From: Nesterenkonia sedimenti
Lineage (GTDB): Bacteria > Actinomycetota > Actinomycetes > Actinomycetales > Micrococcaceae
Direction of reading: 5' to 3'
DNA length: 64,000 bases
Assembly: GCF_012641515.1 (NCBI RefSeq)
Contig: NZ_JABAHY010000003.1
Coordinates: forward strand, 62,001-126,000
The position numbers and the translations under genes were made by a program. The notes beneath the pieces are model-generated. The model made no database searches, was not told the DNA's origin, and saw nothing but the letters and a program-made list of their open reading frames with translations. This document shows, one piece after another, positions 43,613 through 52,561 of this stretch (position 1 is the first letter of the stretch; every line of letters begins with the position of its first letter).

Positions 43613-43656
43613 GTCAGAATGCTCCGCATTGATACCCATTGGGTGTGCATTCTGAC
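43613..43656. promoter_or_regulatory. nested inverted repeats between PucR regulator and M20 hydrolase
   Basis: GTCAGAATGC (43613-43622) and GCATTCTGAC (43647-43656) are perfect 10-bp arms around a 24-bp centre that itself contains the palindrome ACCCATTGGGT (43634-43644). It sits about 80-125 bp upstream of the M20 start and is the most likely site for the PucR-type regulator. Confidence 0.6.
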
Positions 43657-43676
43657 ACCGGAGGCTGCGGCGAGTA

Positions 43677-44591
43677 CTACGGCCGGTGAGCCAACATCAC
43701 CATGGCGATGATCGCATCCTGCGGGATGGTCACATTCAGTCCGGTGATCTCTTCGAAGCTGCGCAGCCTCTTGAACACAGTATTGCGGTGCAGATAGAGC
43801 TCTTCGGCGGCCTGACGGATGGAGCCTGACCGCAGGAAGACCTCCAGAGTTTCGGCGTATCGCTGTCGCTCTTCCTCGGGCAGCTGGTGATACCGGCCGA
43901 TGACCTCATGTTCGAAACCAAAGAGCTGATCCCCCAGACCTTCAGCCACCAGTCGGGAGAATCCTGTACGTGGGCTCACCACACCCGCTTCCACATGCTG
44001 GGCCAAGAGCTTCCGGGCAAGCCCAGCGGCTGCGGCCAACGCACCCAGCCCCGGGACATGCCGAATATGGGCCACTGTCTGCCCAAGTGCCTCAGGTGTT
44101 TCTCCGGTCTCCTGGCGGTGGCGGAACAGGAGGTGGTATTCGCCGTCGTCGTAGGTGAAATATGGCCGCTGTCCGTAATGGGATTCCAGCAGCCCCGGGT
44201 GATCACCTGCAGTGGTGGCGAAGAGTTCGTGAGCTGGCAGCGCTTCGACCAGATCAGGCTGGGCCACTCTATGCAGCGCCCGCCAGAAGAGCCGGAAGTT
44301 GATCCGGACCGCCTCGGTGAACTGCTCGAAGCTGACACCCTGACGGGCCCGGCGGCGCCCCAGCTGTGTTGCCACATCTGAGGAGCCTGACCCGGACCCG
44401 CCCTGGGGGTCGGCCAACCGGTTGAGGAAGAGATCGAAGACCTGCAGTGCCGTGCGCTCCAGCTCATCCCGAGAGACGCTGGCGTCCACATAGTCGGGCT
44501 GTCGGCTCAGTTCAGCCAGAAAGTCTTCCAGCAGTTGGTGCCGGTTCTCCCGAACTCTGTTCAGCAGGCTGCCCCAGGCGTTGTCTTCCAT
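43677..44591 (-). CDS. PucR-family transcriptional regulator
   Basis: This 304-residue protein ends in the PucR/CdaR-type helix-turn-helix at about residues 245-300 (FLRSGSIRQAAEELYLHRNT, then RLRSFEEITGLN). The N-terminal part is helical (about 1-130), and a central region of about 130-235 may sense a ligand. PucR-type regulators often control purine or amino-acid catabolism. It lies 145 bp upstream of the M20 hydrolase on the same strand. Confidence 0.88.
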   Translation of the reverse strand: MEDNAWGSLLNRVRENRHQLLEDFLAELSRQPDYVDASVSRDELERTALQVFDLFLNRLADPQGGSGSGSSDVATQLGRRRARQGVSFEQFTEAVRINFRLFWRALHRVAQPDLVEALPAHELFATTAGDHPGLLESHYGQRPYFTYDDGEYHLLFRHRQETGETPEALGQTVAHIRHVPGLGALAAAAGLARKLLAQHVEAGVVSPRTGFSRLVAEGLGDQLFGFEHEVIGRYHQLPEEERQRYAETLEVFLRSGSIRQAAEELYLHRNTVFKRLRSFEEITGLNVTIPQDAIIAMVMLAHRP

Positions 44592-44613
44592 ACCGGTGGT
44601 GATACTCCTGGCC

Positions 44614-45381
44614 TTAGGGAACTGCCTTGCGGATCATGAAGTAGTCCACCACACCGAGTGCGATGGCCGCTGGAGCGAGGTAGGCCGAGAAGCTCAGGGC
44701 GTTCTGTTCGACGAACCACCGCCCAACATCCGGCCAGGCTCCCTGAGAGGTGATCAGCATGACCACGCCCAGGAGCACCAGTGCCAGAGCGATGAGCACC
44801 AGCCACATCCGCATCAGACCGAATCGCTTGAAGAGGATCACGAAGCCGAATCCCAGGAGCATAACGGCCAGGCAGAGCAGACCGGCTAAGAGTCCGGCTG
44901 ATGCCACTCCCCCGGGCCCCTCGGTGAGCATCGGCAGATCGAAGGTATAGCTCTCGACGCCGAAACCGTTAGTCGCCCGCTCCACCAGGGCGGCCAGGGC
45001 GAATGCCAGGCCAAAGGCTGCCGAGACGGCTGCGAAGGCCAGTCCAGCGCCCAGGACGAAGACCCTGCGGCTGTAGCTCAGCGCCATGGAGAAGGGGAAG
45101 GTGTGAGATCCGGCGTAGCCGGCCATAAAGGCCAGGCACCACAGGGCAGCCTGGGAGGCGCCGGTGTAGAAGGGGTCCTCGGCCGGGATCCGGTCATCGG
45201 CCAGGGCGTCCAGCCAGATACCGATGCCGATGGAGACTCCCCAGGCCAGGGCGAAGACCATGGCCGGAACCCAGATCAGGCTGGAGGGGATCATAAACTG
45301 CAGCCGGAAGGCTGCCGGGACTCGGGCGAAGCTCGAGCGCTGTCTGGTGGACTCAGTGTTCTGCATGGTCGCCGTGGTCAT
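44614..45381 (-). CDS. ABC transporter permease
   Basis: This 255-residue integral membrane protein has six hydrophobic segments and no soluble domain of note. It is coupled to the ATPase gene by a 4-nt overlap (ATGA). Together with the YtrA-type regulator it forms an ABC-2-like operon of the sort induced by cell-wall stress in other Gram-positives. Substrate unknown. Confidence 0.85.
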   Translation of the reverse strand: MTTATMQNTESTRQRSSFARVPAAFRLQFMIPSSLIWVPAMVFALAWGVSIGIGIWLDALADDRIPAEDPFYTGASQAALWCLAFMAGYAGSHTFPFSMALSYSRRVFVLGAGLAFAAVSAAFGLAFALAALVERATNGFGVESYTFDLPMLTEGPGGVASAGLLAGLLCLAVMLLGFGFVILFKRFGLMRMWLVLIALALVLLGVVMLITSQGAWPDVGRWFVEQNALSFSAYLAPAAIALGVVDYFMIRKAVP

Positions 45382-46292
45382 GACTGCACCTCCGCAGTGT
45401 TCTCGGCATTTGCCCGGGTGGTCAGCCGGACGATCAGCTGTTGGAGAGAGACCGGCTGCAGGTCGAGGTCCAGTTCGCGGACCCGCTGCTGCTCGGCCTC
45501 GGTGAGTGCGCCCAGCACTGTGGTGCGCGCGATCCGGCCCATAGTCTCCTCGTGGAGGATCTCGCGGCCGGTGGTGAATTCGGCAATGGCATCGGCTCTG
45601 CCGACGATGGTTACAGCCCGGTCCCGGAGGTCCTCGACCGGCTCATCCAGCAGGATCCGCCCGCCGTCGATGAGCACCACATTCTCGATCAGATGCGCGA
45701 TCTCATCGATGAGGTGGCTGGAGAGCACGAAGGTCCTGGGGTGTGCGGCGTAGTCCTCAAGCAGCCGGTCGTAGAACAGCTGGCGGGCCACCGCATCCAG
45801 TCCCATATAGGGCTCATCGAAGAAGGTGACCTCGGCCCGGGATGCCAGACCGATGATCACTGCCACCGCGGATTTCTGCCCGCGGGACATCTTCTTGATC
45901 TTGGTCTTCTGCGGGACCTTGAAATCGGCGATGAGCCGATTGGCGAAGTCCCAGTCCCAGTTCTCGTAGGCATCGGCGGCCGCCTTGAAGGCATGCTTTG
46001 CCAGCGCGTCCTCGGGGTAGCGCTGGTCCTCGCGGACGAAGCAGATCTTCGGCAGCACCTGCTCGTTCTCATGCGGGGTCTGGCCGAAGACTTCCACCTG
46101 CCCCTCTGAGGGCCACAGCTGGGCGGTGATGATCGACATCAGGGTGGTTTTGCCCGCCCCATTGCGACCCAGCAGACCGTGGATGGCGTCCTTCCCAAAA
46201 CTGACGGTGACGTCGTCGAGCGCTGTGGTGTTCTTATAGCGCCTGGTGACGGACCGCACTTCTATCGCCTGGCCGGCGGTGTTTCCACTCAT
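45378..46292 (-). CDS. ABC transporter ATP-binding protein
   Basis: This 304-residue ATPase has Walker A GRNGAGKTT (about residues 42-50), the signature MSRGQK (about 134-139), Walker B VTFFDEPYMGLD (about 153-164) and the switch His in VLSSHLIDE. The C-terminal 80 residues are accessory. The start at 46292 follows AGAGGAG by 9 nt. It sits between the regulator (14-bp gap) and the permease (overlap), so all three are one operon. Confidence 0.93.
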   Translation of the reverse strand: MSGNTAGQAIEVRSVTRRYKNTTALDDVTVSFGKDAIHGLLGRNGAGKTTLMSIITAQLWPSEGQVEVFGQTPHENEQVLPKICFVREDQRYPEDALAKHAFKAAADAYENWDWDFANRLIADFKVPQKTKIKKMSRGQKSAVAVIIGLASRAEVTFFDEPYMGLDAVARQLFYDRLLEDYAAHPRTFVLSSHLIDEIAHLIENVVLIDGGRILLDEPVEDLRDRAVTIVGRADAIAEFTTGREILHEETMGRIARTTVLGALTEAEQQRVRELDLDLQPVSLQQLIVRLTTRANAENTAEVQS

Positions 46293-46305
46293 CGGCAGAC
46301 TCCTC

Positions 46306-46677
46306 TCACTCGTGAATTCCGGACTGCTGGGCCCGCTCGCGCAGCAGCTGAATGATGTTCTCCACCGACAGCCCGATGTGACGGGCCTCGGCAAGCATGG
46401 GAGTGAGGTAGTGATCGGCAAACTGTTGGCGGCGCTCCTCGCGCAGCCGTTCAGCGGCCCCGGCGGCGACGAACATGCCCAGTCCCCGGCGCTTGACCAG
46501 AATCCCGCGGTCGACAAGAAGGTTGATCCCCTTGGCGGCCGTGGCGGGGTTGATCCGGTGGAATGCGGCGAGCTCATTGGTTGATGGGGCGCGCTCCTCT
46601 TCTTGGAGCGAACCGTCGAGCACAGATCCCTCGATCTCTTCGGCGATTTGTACGAACAGTGGGCGACCCTCGTCCAC
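46306..46677 (-). CDS. YtrA-type GntR regulator
   Basis: This short GntR protein of about 123 residues has a winged helix at about 10-75 (RAPSTNELAAFHRINPATAA, RGLGMFV) and only a small C-terminal helical segment, which defines the YtrA subgroup. I choose the GTG at 46677 because AAGGAGGTG lies 7 nt before it, an excellent ribosome site. An ATG at 46713 would swallow that site. It should repress its own ABC operon through the 26-bp inverted repeat upstream. Confidence 0.9.
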   Translation of the reverse strand: MDEGRPLFVQIAEEIEGSVLDGSLQEEERAPSTNELAAFHRINPATAAKGINLLVDRGILVKRRGLGMFVAAGAAERLREERRQQFADHYLTPMLAEARHIGLSVENIIQLLRERAQQSGIHE

Positions 46678-46737
46678 GAGCACACCTCCTTCCTCCGGAT
46701 TTCGCTGCGTCACAGCTTACCAACTCCACTACCTCAG

Positions 46738-46783
46738 TGGTTCATTACTCTACTAATGAACCATAGAACGACGACGACGTCAA
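46738..46783 (-). promoter_or_regulatory. YtrA-type operator and promoter
   Basis: TGGTTCATTA (46738-46747) and TAATGAACCA (46754-46763) are perfect 10-bp arms with a 6-bp centre. On the minus strand TTGACG (46783-46778), an 18-nt spacer and TCATTA (46759-46754) form a promoter whose -10 lies in the operator. Confidence 0.75.
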
Positions 46784-46839
46784 CTCCCCTGCCCTGCCCC
46801 AGGGGTCACAAGATATGGGCCGGGTCGTAAGATGGGGCT

Positions 46840-47646
46840 ATGACCGGTGAACATGCCATCGAATGTTGGCTGACCGATATGGATGGGGTTCTTGTGCGTG
46901 AGCATGAGGCTCTGCCCGGTGCCGCTGAACTGCTGGAGCAGTGGCGGCGCAAGGATCTGCCCTATCTGGTGCTGACGAATAACTCGATCTTTACCGCCCG
47001 CGATCTCTCCGCCCGGCTGCGCAATTCCGGGCTGGTGGTCCCTGAGGACCGAATCTGGACCTCCGCTTTGGCCACCGCAACGTTCCTGGCCAATCAGATC
47101 GATGAGGAGCAGGGGGCGGGCACCTGTTATGTGGTCGGTGAGACTGGTCTGACCACGGCCCTGCATGAGGCGGGGTTCATCATGACTGAGACCGACCCCG
47201 ATTACGTGGTGGTCGGCGAGACCCGCAATTACAGTTTCGAGGCGATCACCAAAGCGGTGCGCCTGATCAACGAGGGTGCTCGGTTCATTGTCACCAACCC
47301 CGATGCCACCGGCCCCAGCCCGGAGGGTGTGCTGCCGGCCACCGGAGCGATTGCCGCACTGATCTCCAAGGCCACCGGTTCAGAGCCCTATGTGGTGGGT
47401 AAGCCGAATCCAATGATGTTCCGCTCTGCACTGAACCATCTGGGCGCGCATTCCATGCAGACGGCGATGATCGGCGATCGGATGGACACCGATATCGTCG
47501 CCGGTATGGAGGCCGGTATGCATACGATCCTGGTGATGTCCGGGGTCTCCAGTCAGGCCAGCATTTCCCGGTACCCCTTCCGGCCCAACCGAATCATCGA
47601 TGGGGTCCATGAGCTGGTGGAAGAGGGCTTCGTCCTGGAGGACTGA
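46840..47646 (+). CDS. HAD-IIA (NagD-like) phosphatase
   Basis: This 268-residue hydrolase has the nucleophile motif WLTDMDGVLV (Asp near residue 13), motif II in LTNNS (about 44-48), the Lys in VVGKPNP (about 185-191) and the metal motif GDRMDTDIVAG (about 210-220). The NagD subgroup dephosphorylates small phospho-metabolites. TAAGAT lies exactly 6 nt before the ATG. The gene is divergent from the YtrA operon. Confidence 0.92.
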   Translation: MTGEHAIECWLTDMDGVLVREHEALPGAAELLEQWRRKDLPYLVLTNNSIFTARDLSARLRNSGLVVPEDRIWTSALATATFLANQIDEEQGAGTCYVVGETGLTTALHEAGFIMTETDPDYVVVGETRNYSFEAITKAVRLINEGARFIVTNPDATGPSPEGVLPATGAIAALISKATGSEPYVVGKPNPMMFRSALNHLGAHSMQTAMIGDRMDTDIVAGMEAGMHTILVMSGVSSQASISRYPFRPNRIIDGVHELVEEGFVLED

Positions 47647-47675
47647 TCCCTCAGCGGGTCAGCCATGTTGCAGTG

Positions 47676-47697
47676 AACCAGGTACTCAGGCCTGGTT
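47676..47697. terminator. small hairpin between HAD and FadR-type genes
   Basis: AACCAGG (47676-47682) pairs with CCTGGTT (47691-47697). It spans the stop of the minus-strand regulator and lies 30 bp after the HAD stop. It is short and lacks a T-tract. Confidence 0.35.
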
Positions 47698-48345
47698 GAA
47701 ATGTTCGGTGAGGAAGCGGCGTCGTGCCCTGCTGAGGTGAGCGTCCAGGAGCCCACGCCAGGCGTCGTCGCCGGCCTGCAGGGATTTACAGATACCGGCG
47801 TGCTCCTCGGCGTGAGCGACCATATTCTCCACCGGATGTGGGTTGATGGTGAACAGCGCGGTCAGAGTCGGTTCGAAAAGCCGCCAGACCGCCTGCAGTC
47901 GTTTCCCACCCCCGGTCTCGACGAAGCTGCGGTGGAAGGCGATATCAGCCCGGATATAGCTGTCCTGGTCGCCCTGGGCAGCTGCGGCACGCATCTGCTC
48001 CACCAGGGCTTCCAGCCGTTCCCAGCTCTGCCCGGTGCCAAGTGTGGCTTCAATGGCAGTGCGTTCGACCATCAGCCGGATCGCGTAGATCTCCTCTACA
48101 TCTGCGCTGGTCAGCTGGGTGACCCGGTAGCCCTGCCGGGCTGAGTAGACCAGCCCGTCACGCTCCAACTCTTTGATCGCCTCCCGCACTGGCCCCCGGC
48201 TGACGCCATAGGCCTCAGCCAGCTGCAGTTCCACCAGATGCTCATCCTGACTCAGCTTGCCGGAGAGGATTTCGATGCGCAGCTGTTGGGCCAGCCGTGC
48301 CCCCAGAGGCTGGGCGGCCAGGGGCCTGACCGCAGAAACCGTCAC
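47686..48345 (-). CDS. FadR/FCD-type GntR regulator
   Basis: This 219-residue regulator has the winged helix at about residues 15-75 (AEAYGVSRGPVREAIKEL) and an FCD effector domain with metal-binding residues in ADIAFHRSFVE and HAEEHAGI. It lies 3 bp after the D-2-hydroxyacid dehydrogenase gene and so is the last gene of that operon. It probably senses a hydroxy-acid such as lactate, glycolate or 2-hydroxyglutarate; the ligand is inference. Confidence 0.9.
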   Translation of the reverse strand: MTVSAVRPLAAQPLGARLAQQLRIEILSGKLSQDEHLVELQLAEAYGVSRGPVREAIKELERDGLVYSARQGYRVTQLTSADVEEIYAIRLMVERTAIEATLGTGQSWERLEALVEQMRAAAAQGDQDSYIRADIAFHRSFVETGGGKRLQAVWRLFEPTLTALFTINPHPVENMVAHAEEHAGICKSLQAGDDAWRGLLDAHLSRARRRFLTEHFNQA

Positions 48346-48348
48346 CGC

Positions 48349-51255
48349 TCAGCCCTGCCCTTCGCTGCGGCTGGCTAGCAGTTCGGCCAGGTGCATCGCC
48401 TGCACATCGGCGAGGTCATCAAGCTGAACCTTGCAGCTCATGCCATCGGCCAGGACCACCTTGGTTCGACCGGAGTCATCTCGTTCGGCCTGTTCACGCA
48501 CCGCCGGCAGCAGATGAGTCTCAGCCACGGCCACCGAGACCTCATAATGTCCCTTTTCCACGCCGAAGTTCCCGGCCAGCCCGCAGCAGCCGGCCACCTT
48601 GGTGACCTTGGCCCCGGCCATCTCCAGCAGGGCCTGGTCCACATCCCAGCCGATGATCGAGCTCTGGTGGCAGTGCGGCTGGGCGACCACATCGATATCG
48701 GAAAGATCGGGAAGTTCAACCTTGCCCTCATCGACCAGCCGGTTGACCAGTTCGGCGAAGGTCAGCACCCCATCGGCAACTGTTTTGGCCTCCTCGCGGG
48801 GTGAGAGCTCCACGGCATCGCTGCGCAGGGTCGCAGTGCAGGAGGGTTCCAGTCCGATCACCGGCACCCCAGAGGTGACATAGGGCTCCAGAGTGGTGAT
48901 GGCCTGCTCCATACGTTCCTTGGCCTGATCCAGCTGGCCGGTGGTGATCCATGGCAGTCCGCAGCAGCCCTGCTTCTGGATGACCTGCACATTGAGGCCC
49001 TGCGAGCGCAGGAACTCCAGGGCACCGTGTCCGGAACCGGGGAAGAAGTGGTTGGTGAAGGAATCGGCCCATACCCAGACATCCGGAGTCGACGACGACG
49101 TCGCGTTCTCCGCTTTCTTTTCGGACCGCCTCAACGTCTTATTCGCGAAGGTGGGCACACTGCGGCGCTGGTCGATACCGGCAACCCATTTGGCGATTCC
49201 GGCCACTGGGGGCAGTTTCATGGTGAGGTTGGCCAGGGGCGCCAGTGGCGCGGCCAGCTTGGCCCAGAAGGGCAGCCGGCCGAGGATGTAGTGGCTGCGG
49301 GGCCGCAGTTTGCGTTTGGGCTGGCCCTCGGCGTCCCGGTCGTAGGTTTGGTAGAGGGCTTCGGCCTTATAGGTGGCCATATCCACCCCGGCGGGGCAGT
49401 CGCTGGCGCAGCCCTTACAGGCCAGGCAGAGGTCCAGGGCCTCGTGCACAGCGGGGTCGGCGAGACCTTTGACCAGCGTTCCGTCCATGGCCTCCTGGAG
49501 GATTCGGCCGCGGCCGCGGGTGGAGTCCTTCTCGTCTCGGGTGGCCAGATAGCTGGGGCACATCACGCCGTTGGTCTTCGGTGCCACACAGCGCCCGACG
49601 CCGGAGCAGCGGTGGACGGCTGCTCCGAAGTCGCCAGCATCGTGGCTCATCAGCAGACCCGGCCAGGGCAGTTCCTGTTTGGGCTGAACCGGTTTGATGT
49701 TCTCGGTGTGAGAGACCGGTCCGGAGTCGTCCGGGGCGGTGATGATCCCGGGGTTCAGGAGGTTCTCGGGGTCGCAAATATGCTTGGCCTGGGCGAACAG
49801 GGCGATGGAGTCCTCGCCGTACATCGTCGGCAGCAGTTCGGAGCGGACTCGACCATCGCCATGTTCACCGGAGAGGGAGCCGCCGTATTCGGCCAGGCGT
49901 TCAGCACTGGCGGCCATGAATTCGCGGAAGACGCTGGTGCTGCTGGGGTCTCCGTGCTGGAAGGGGAAGTCGATACGGCAGTGGATGCAGCCGTCGCCGA
50001 AGTGCCCGTAGGGGTAGCCCTGGAGGCCGAATTCGGCCATGAGTCCCTCGAATTCGCGCATCCAGTTACCCAGATGCTCGGGAGGAACGGCTGCGTCCTC
50101 CCAGCCGGAGTGGGCGGGGGTAGGCAGGCTGATCCCCGCCAGACCGGCACCGTCCTCGCGGATCTTCCACAGGGCGGCAGCCTCGGTGGCGTCCTCGATG
50201 AGCCGGTCCCCCACGGCATCGGAGGCGGATTTCACTCGGTCGAGGACATCGAGGGCGTCCTCCCCTGCGACCTCGACGAAGAGCCAGGATTCACCCTTGG
50301 GTAGGGTGGGCACGCGTTTTCCTGCACCGCGGACCAAGGCGACCAGACGGGAGTCCATCCCTTCGCAGGCGATCAGGCGGCCTTTGCCGGCTTCGAGGAT
50401 ATGGGGGACGGCGTCGGCGGCTTCGGCCACTGTAGGGAAGCCCAGGACCAGCAGTCGGCGTCCGGGGTCATCGCGGACGAGATCCACTGTGGCTTCCAGG
50501 ATAGTGCCCAGGGTTCCTTCGGTACCGGCCATGAACCGTTCGATCCGACCCCGGTTTTCGGGCAGGAGGTGTTCGAGGCTGTATCCGGAGACCTGACGGC
50601 CGAATTGGCCGAAGTGGGTGCGGATATGGGCGAGGTTGTTCTGAGCCAGCTGCAGCAGTTTCTCTGCAGTGGGCCCGGTGGCTTTGCCACTGCGGGCATC
50701 GAAGTTGCCGGTTTCACCATTGCCGAACAAGACGGTGGCAGCCTCGATGTTATCGGCGGTGCGCCCGTAGCCCAGTGCGCGGGATCCGCAGGCGTTATTG
50801 CCGATCATCCCGCCAATGGTGCAGCGGGAGTGAGTGGAGGGATCAGGACCGAAGCGCAGTCCGTGCGGGGCTGCTGCCCGTTGGAGGTCTGCGTGGACGA
50901 CCCCGGGTTCGATGCGGGCCGTCTGGGCTTCGGGGTCGATCTCGATGATGCGTTTGAGGTCCCGAGTGTCCAGCACAATGCCCTCGCCAACGGCGTTGCC
51001 GGCGATGGAGGTGCCGGCCCCGCGCATGGTCAGCGGGACGCCGAGCTCTCGGGAGACTTCGTGGGCGGCGTGGAGTTCATCGACGTGTTGGGGTCGGGCA
51101 ACCACCTGGGGCACTACCCGGTAGAGGCTGGCGTCGGCGGAATACATCCCACGGGCCAGAGCTGAATCATCGACCTCGGAGACTCCGGCGCGGCGCAGCG
51201 CGGAGACGAGATCGGTGGCGTCTGCATTGGTGCGGGTATCTGCGGTGATGGTCAT
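48349..51255 (-). CDS. FAD-dependent D-2-hydroxyacid dehydrogenase fused to a GlcF-type Fe-S domain (Dld2/YdiJ-like)
   Basis: This 968-residue protein has an FAD-binding PCMH domain at about residues 45-240 (RGAGTSIAGNAVG, GMIGNNACGSRALGYG), an FAD-linked oxidase C-terminal domain at about 260-510 (GHFGDGCIHCRID, SGEHGDGRVRSE), and a Fe-S part. The latter has CSGVGRC and CLACKGCASDCPAG cluster motifs (about 545-640) and two CCG domains (KQGCCGLPW, VAGCCGLAGN). The layout matches fused GlcD-GlcF or YdiJ enzymes that oxidise D-lactate or D-2-hydroxyglutarate and pass electrons to the membrane. Operon context does not settle the substrate. Confidence 0.92.
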   Translation of the reverse strand: MTITADTRTNADATDLVSALRRAGVSEVDDSALARGMYSADASLYRVVPQVVARPQHVDELHAAHEVSRELGVPLTMRGAGTSIAGNAVGEGIVLDTRDLKRIIEIDPEAQTARIEPGVVHADLQRAAAPHGLRFGPDPSTHSRCTIGGMIGNNACGSRALGYGRTADNIEAATVLFGNGETGNFDARSGKATGPTAEKLLQLAQNNLAHIRTHFGQFGRQVSGYSLEHLLPENRGRIERFMAGTEGTLGTILEATVDLVRDDPGRRLLVLGFPTVAEAADAVPHILEAGKGRLIACEGMDSRLVALVRGAGKRVPTLPKGESWLFVEVAGEDALDVLDRVKSASDAVGDRLIEDATEAAALWKIREDGAGLAGISLPTPAHSGWEDAAVPPEHLGNWMREFEGLMAEFGLQGYPYGHFGDGCIHCRIDFPFQHGDPSSTSVFREFMAASAERLAEYGGSLSGEHGDGRVRSELLPTMYGEDSIALFAQAKHICDPENLLNPGIITAPDDSGPVSHTENIKPVQPKQELPWPGLLMSHDAGDFGAAVHRCSGVGRCVAPKTNGVMCPSYLATRDEKDSTRGRGRILQEAMDGTLVKGLADPAVHEALDLCLACKGCASDCPAGVDMATYKAEALYQTYDRDAEGQPKRKLRPRSHYILGRLPFWAKLAAPLAPLANLTMKLPPVAGIAKWVAGIDQRRSVPTFANKTLRRSEKKAENATSSSTPDVWVWADSFTNHFFPGSGHGALEFLRSQGLNVQVIQKQGCCGLPWITTGQLDQAKERMEQAITTLEPYVTSGVPVIGLEPSCTATLRSDAVELSPREEAKTVADGVLTFAELVNRLVDEGKVELPDLSDIDVVAQPHCHQSSIIGWDVDQALLEMAGAKVTKVAGCCGLAGNFGVEKGHYEVSVAVAETHLLPAVREQAERDDSGRTKVVLADGMSCKVQLDDLADVQAMHLAELLASRSEGQG

Positions 51256-51266
51256 CGGAGAATTCC

Positions 51267-52370
51267 TCAGTCGAAGGTGATGATCTGGCGGACTGCTTCA
51301 CCGGCAGCCAGCCGGTCCATGGCCTGGTTGATCTCCTCGAGCCCGATGCGCCCGGAGATCAGTTGTTCCACTGGCAGCCGGCCCTGTTTCCACAGTTGGG
51401 CGTATTCACGGATGTCATCGAAGGGCACTCCGGAGCCGAGGTAGGAGCCTTTGATGGTGCGGGCTTCCTGGGTGATGCCTGTGGGCGCAATGGATGAGCG
51501 CGCATCCGGATGCGGCAGGCCCACGGTGACGGTGGTGCCGCCGGGTGCGGTGGCCTCCACTGCTGTTTCGAAGGCCCTGGGGTGGCCTGCTGCCTCGACG
51601 ACCAGATCAGCTTTGATGCCCTGGTTCTGGAGATCTTCGGGGGTGTAGGCGGCATCGGCTCCGAGCTGGCGGGCCTGTTCGAGTTTGCTGTCATTGGCGT
51701 CGACGGCGATGACCTCCCCAAGCTGCAGGGATTTAGCCACCAACAGGGCCGCCATGCCGACACCGCCAAGACCGACCACCACGATGCTGTCCCCGGGTTG
51801 AGGGTTTCCAGCGTTCTTGACCGCCCCTCCGCCGGTGAGGACCGCGCAGCTCAGTGCTGCAGCGACCTCTGCAGGGATATCGTCATCGATGACGACCACT
51901 GATTTCGCACTGACCACCGCATGGGTGGCGAAGCCGGAGACTCCCTGGTGATGGTGGATGTTCTCACCATTGCGGGACAGTCGGCGGGATCCGCCCAGCA
52001 GTTCTCCGGCGCCATTGGATTCGGTGCCGCGGATGCAGGGCAGTTTGCCCCCGGCGGCGCAGTGCTTGCATTCCCCACAGTGGGGCATGAAGATCATGGC
52101 CACATTGGCCCCAACGGGGATATCTTCGACCCCGGGACCAACTTCCTCAACGATGCCGGAGGACTCGTGGCCCAGCAGGATGGGAAGCGGACGAGGACGG
52201 TTTCCCTCGACCACTGAGAGATCGGAGTGGCATACCCCGGCTGCGCGGACCCTGATGAGAACTTCTCCTTCACCGGGTGGAGCCAGTTCCACCTCACTGA
52301 CTGAGATGGGGGTGGATTCCGCAAAGGGCCCGGGGCGGCCCATCTCTTCCAATACTGCGCCGGTGATCAT
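51267..52370 (-). CDS. zinc-dependent alcohol dehydrogenase (MDR superfamily)
   Basis: This 367-residue enzyme has the catalytic zinc Cys in GVCHSDLSVVEG and GHESSGIVEEVG. The four structural cysteines lie within CGECKHCAAGGKLPC (about residues 95-109). The Rossmann motif GLGGVGMAALLVA spans about 203-215. It is closest in layout to class III-type or mycothiol/NDMA-type alcohol dehydrogenases. It is 11 bp upstream of the D-2-hydroxyacid dehydrogenase and leads the operon. It may supply or consume an aldehyde or hydroxy-acid used by that enzyme. Confidence 0.92.
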   Translation of the reverse strand: MITGAVLEEMGRPGPFAESTPISVSEVELAPPGEGEVLIRVRAAGVCHSDLSVVEGNRPRPLPILLGHESSGIVEEVGPGVEDIPVGANVAMIFMPHCGECKHCAAGGKLPCIRGTESNGAGELLGGSRRLSRNGENIHHHQGVSGFATHAVVSAKSVVVIDDDIPAEVAAALSCAVLTGGGAVKNAGNPQPGDSIVVVGLGGVGMAALLVAKSLQLGEVIAVDANDSKLEQARQLGADAAYTPEDLQNQGIKADLVVEAAGHPRAFETAVEATAPGGTTVTVGLPHPDARSSIAPTGITQEARTIKGSYLGSGVPFDDIREYAQLWKQGRLPVEQLISGRIGLEEINQAMDRLAAGEAVRQIITFD

Positions 52371-52561
52371 CATCTGGGGGCTCCTGATCCGCGGTCAACT
52401 GTTTACAAAATGCTGTGATGTCGACTTTATCAGCATCGTGCTGTGGATCACGCCGGGGTTAAGGACGTCCGAGGGGTGGGCAGCCCACTGCATACTGGTC
52501 CATCTAAATGAAGCTTTTCCGGCATAACTCATGGTCCAGAAGTCTTCCTAATGTTGAGCTC

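Noticed and set aside
46766-46780. Short GAC/GTC runs (here, 19066, 19195, 30642, 34075, 49090, 63021) as a functional motif
   Set aside because: They occur in both orientations, in and out of genes, and fit codon bias in a GC-rich genome.
49027-50304. 425-codon plus-strand open frame inside the D-2-hydroxyacid dehydrogenase
   Set aside because: Antisense shadow; the minus strand has complete FAD and Fe-S motifs.
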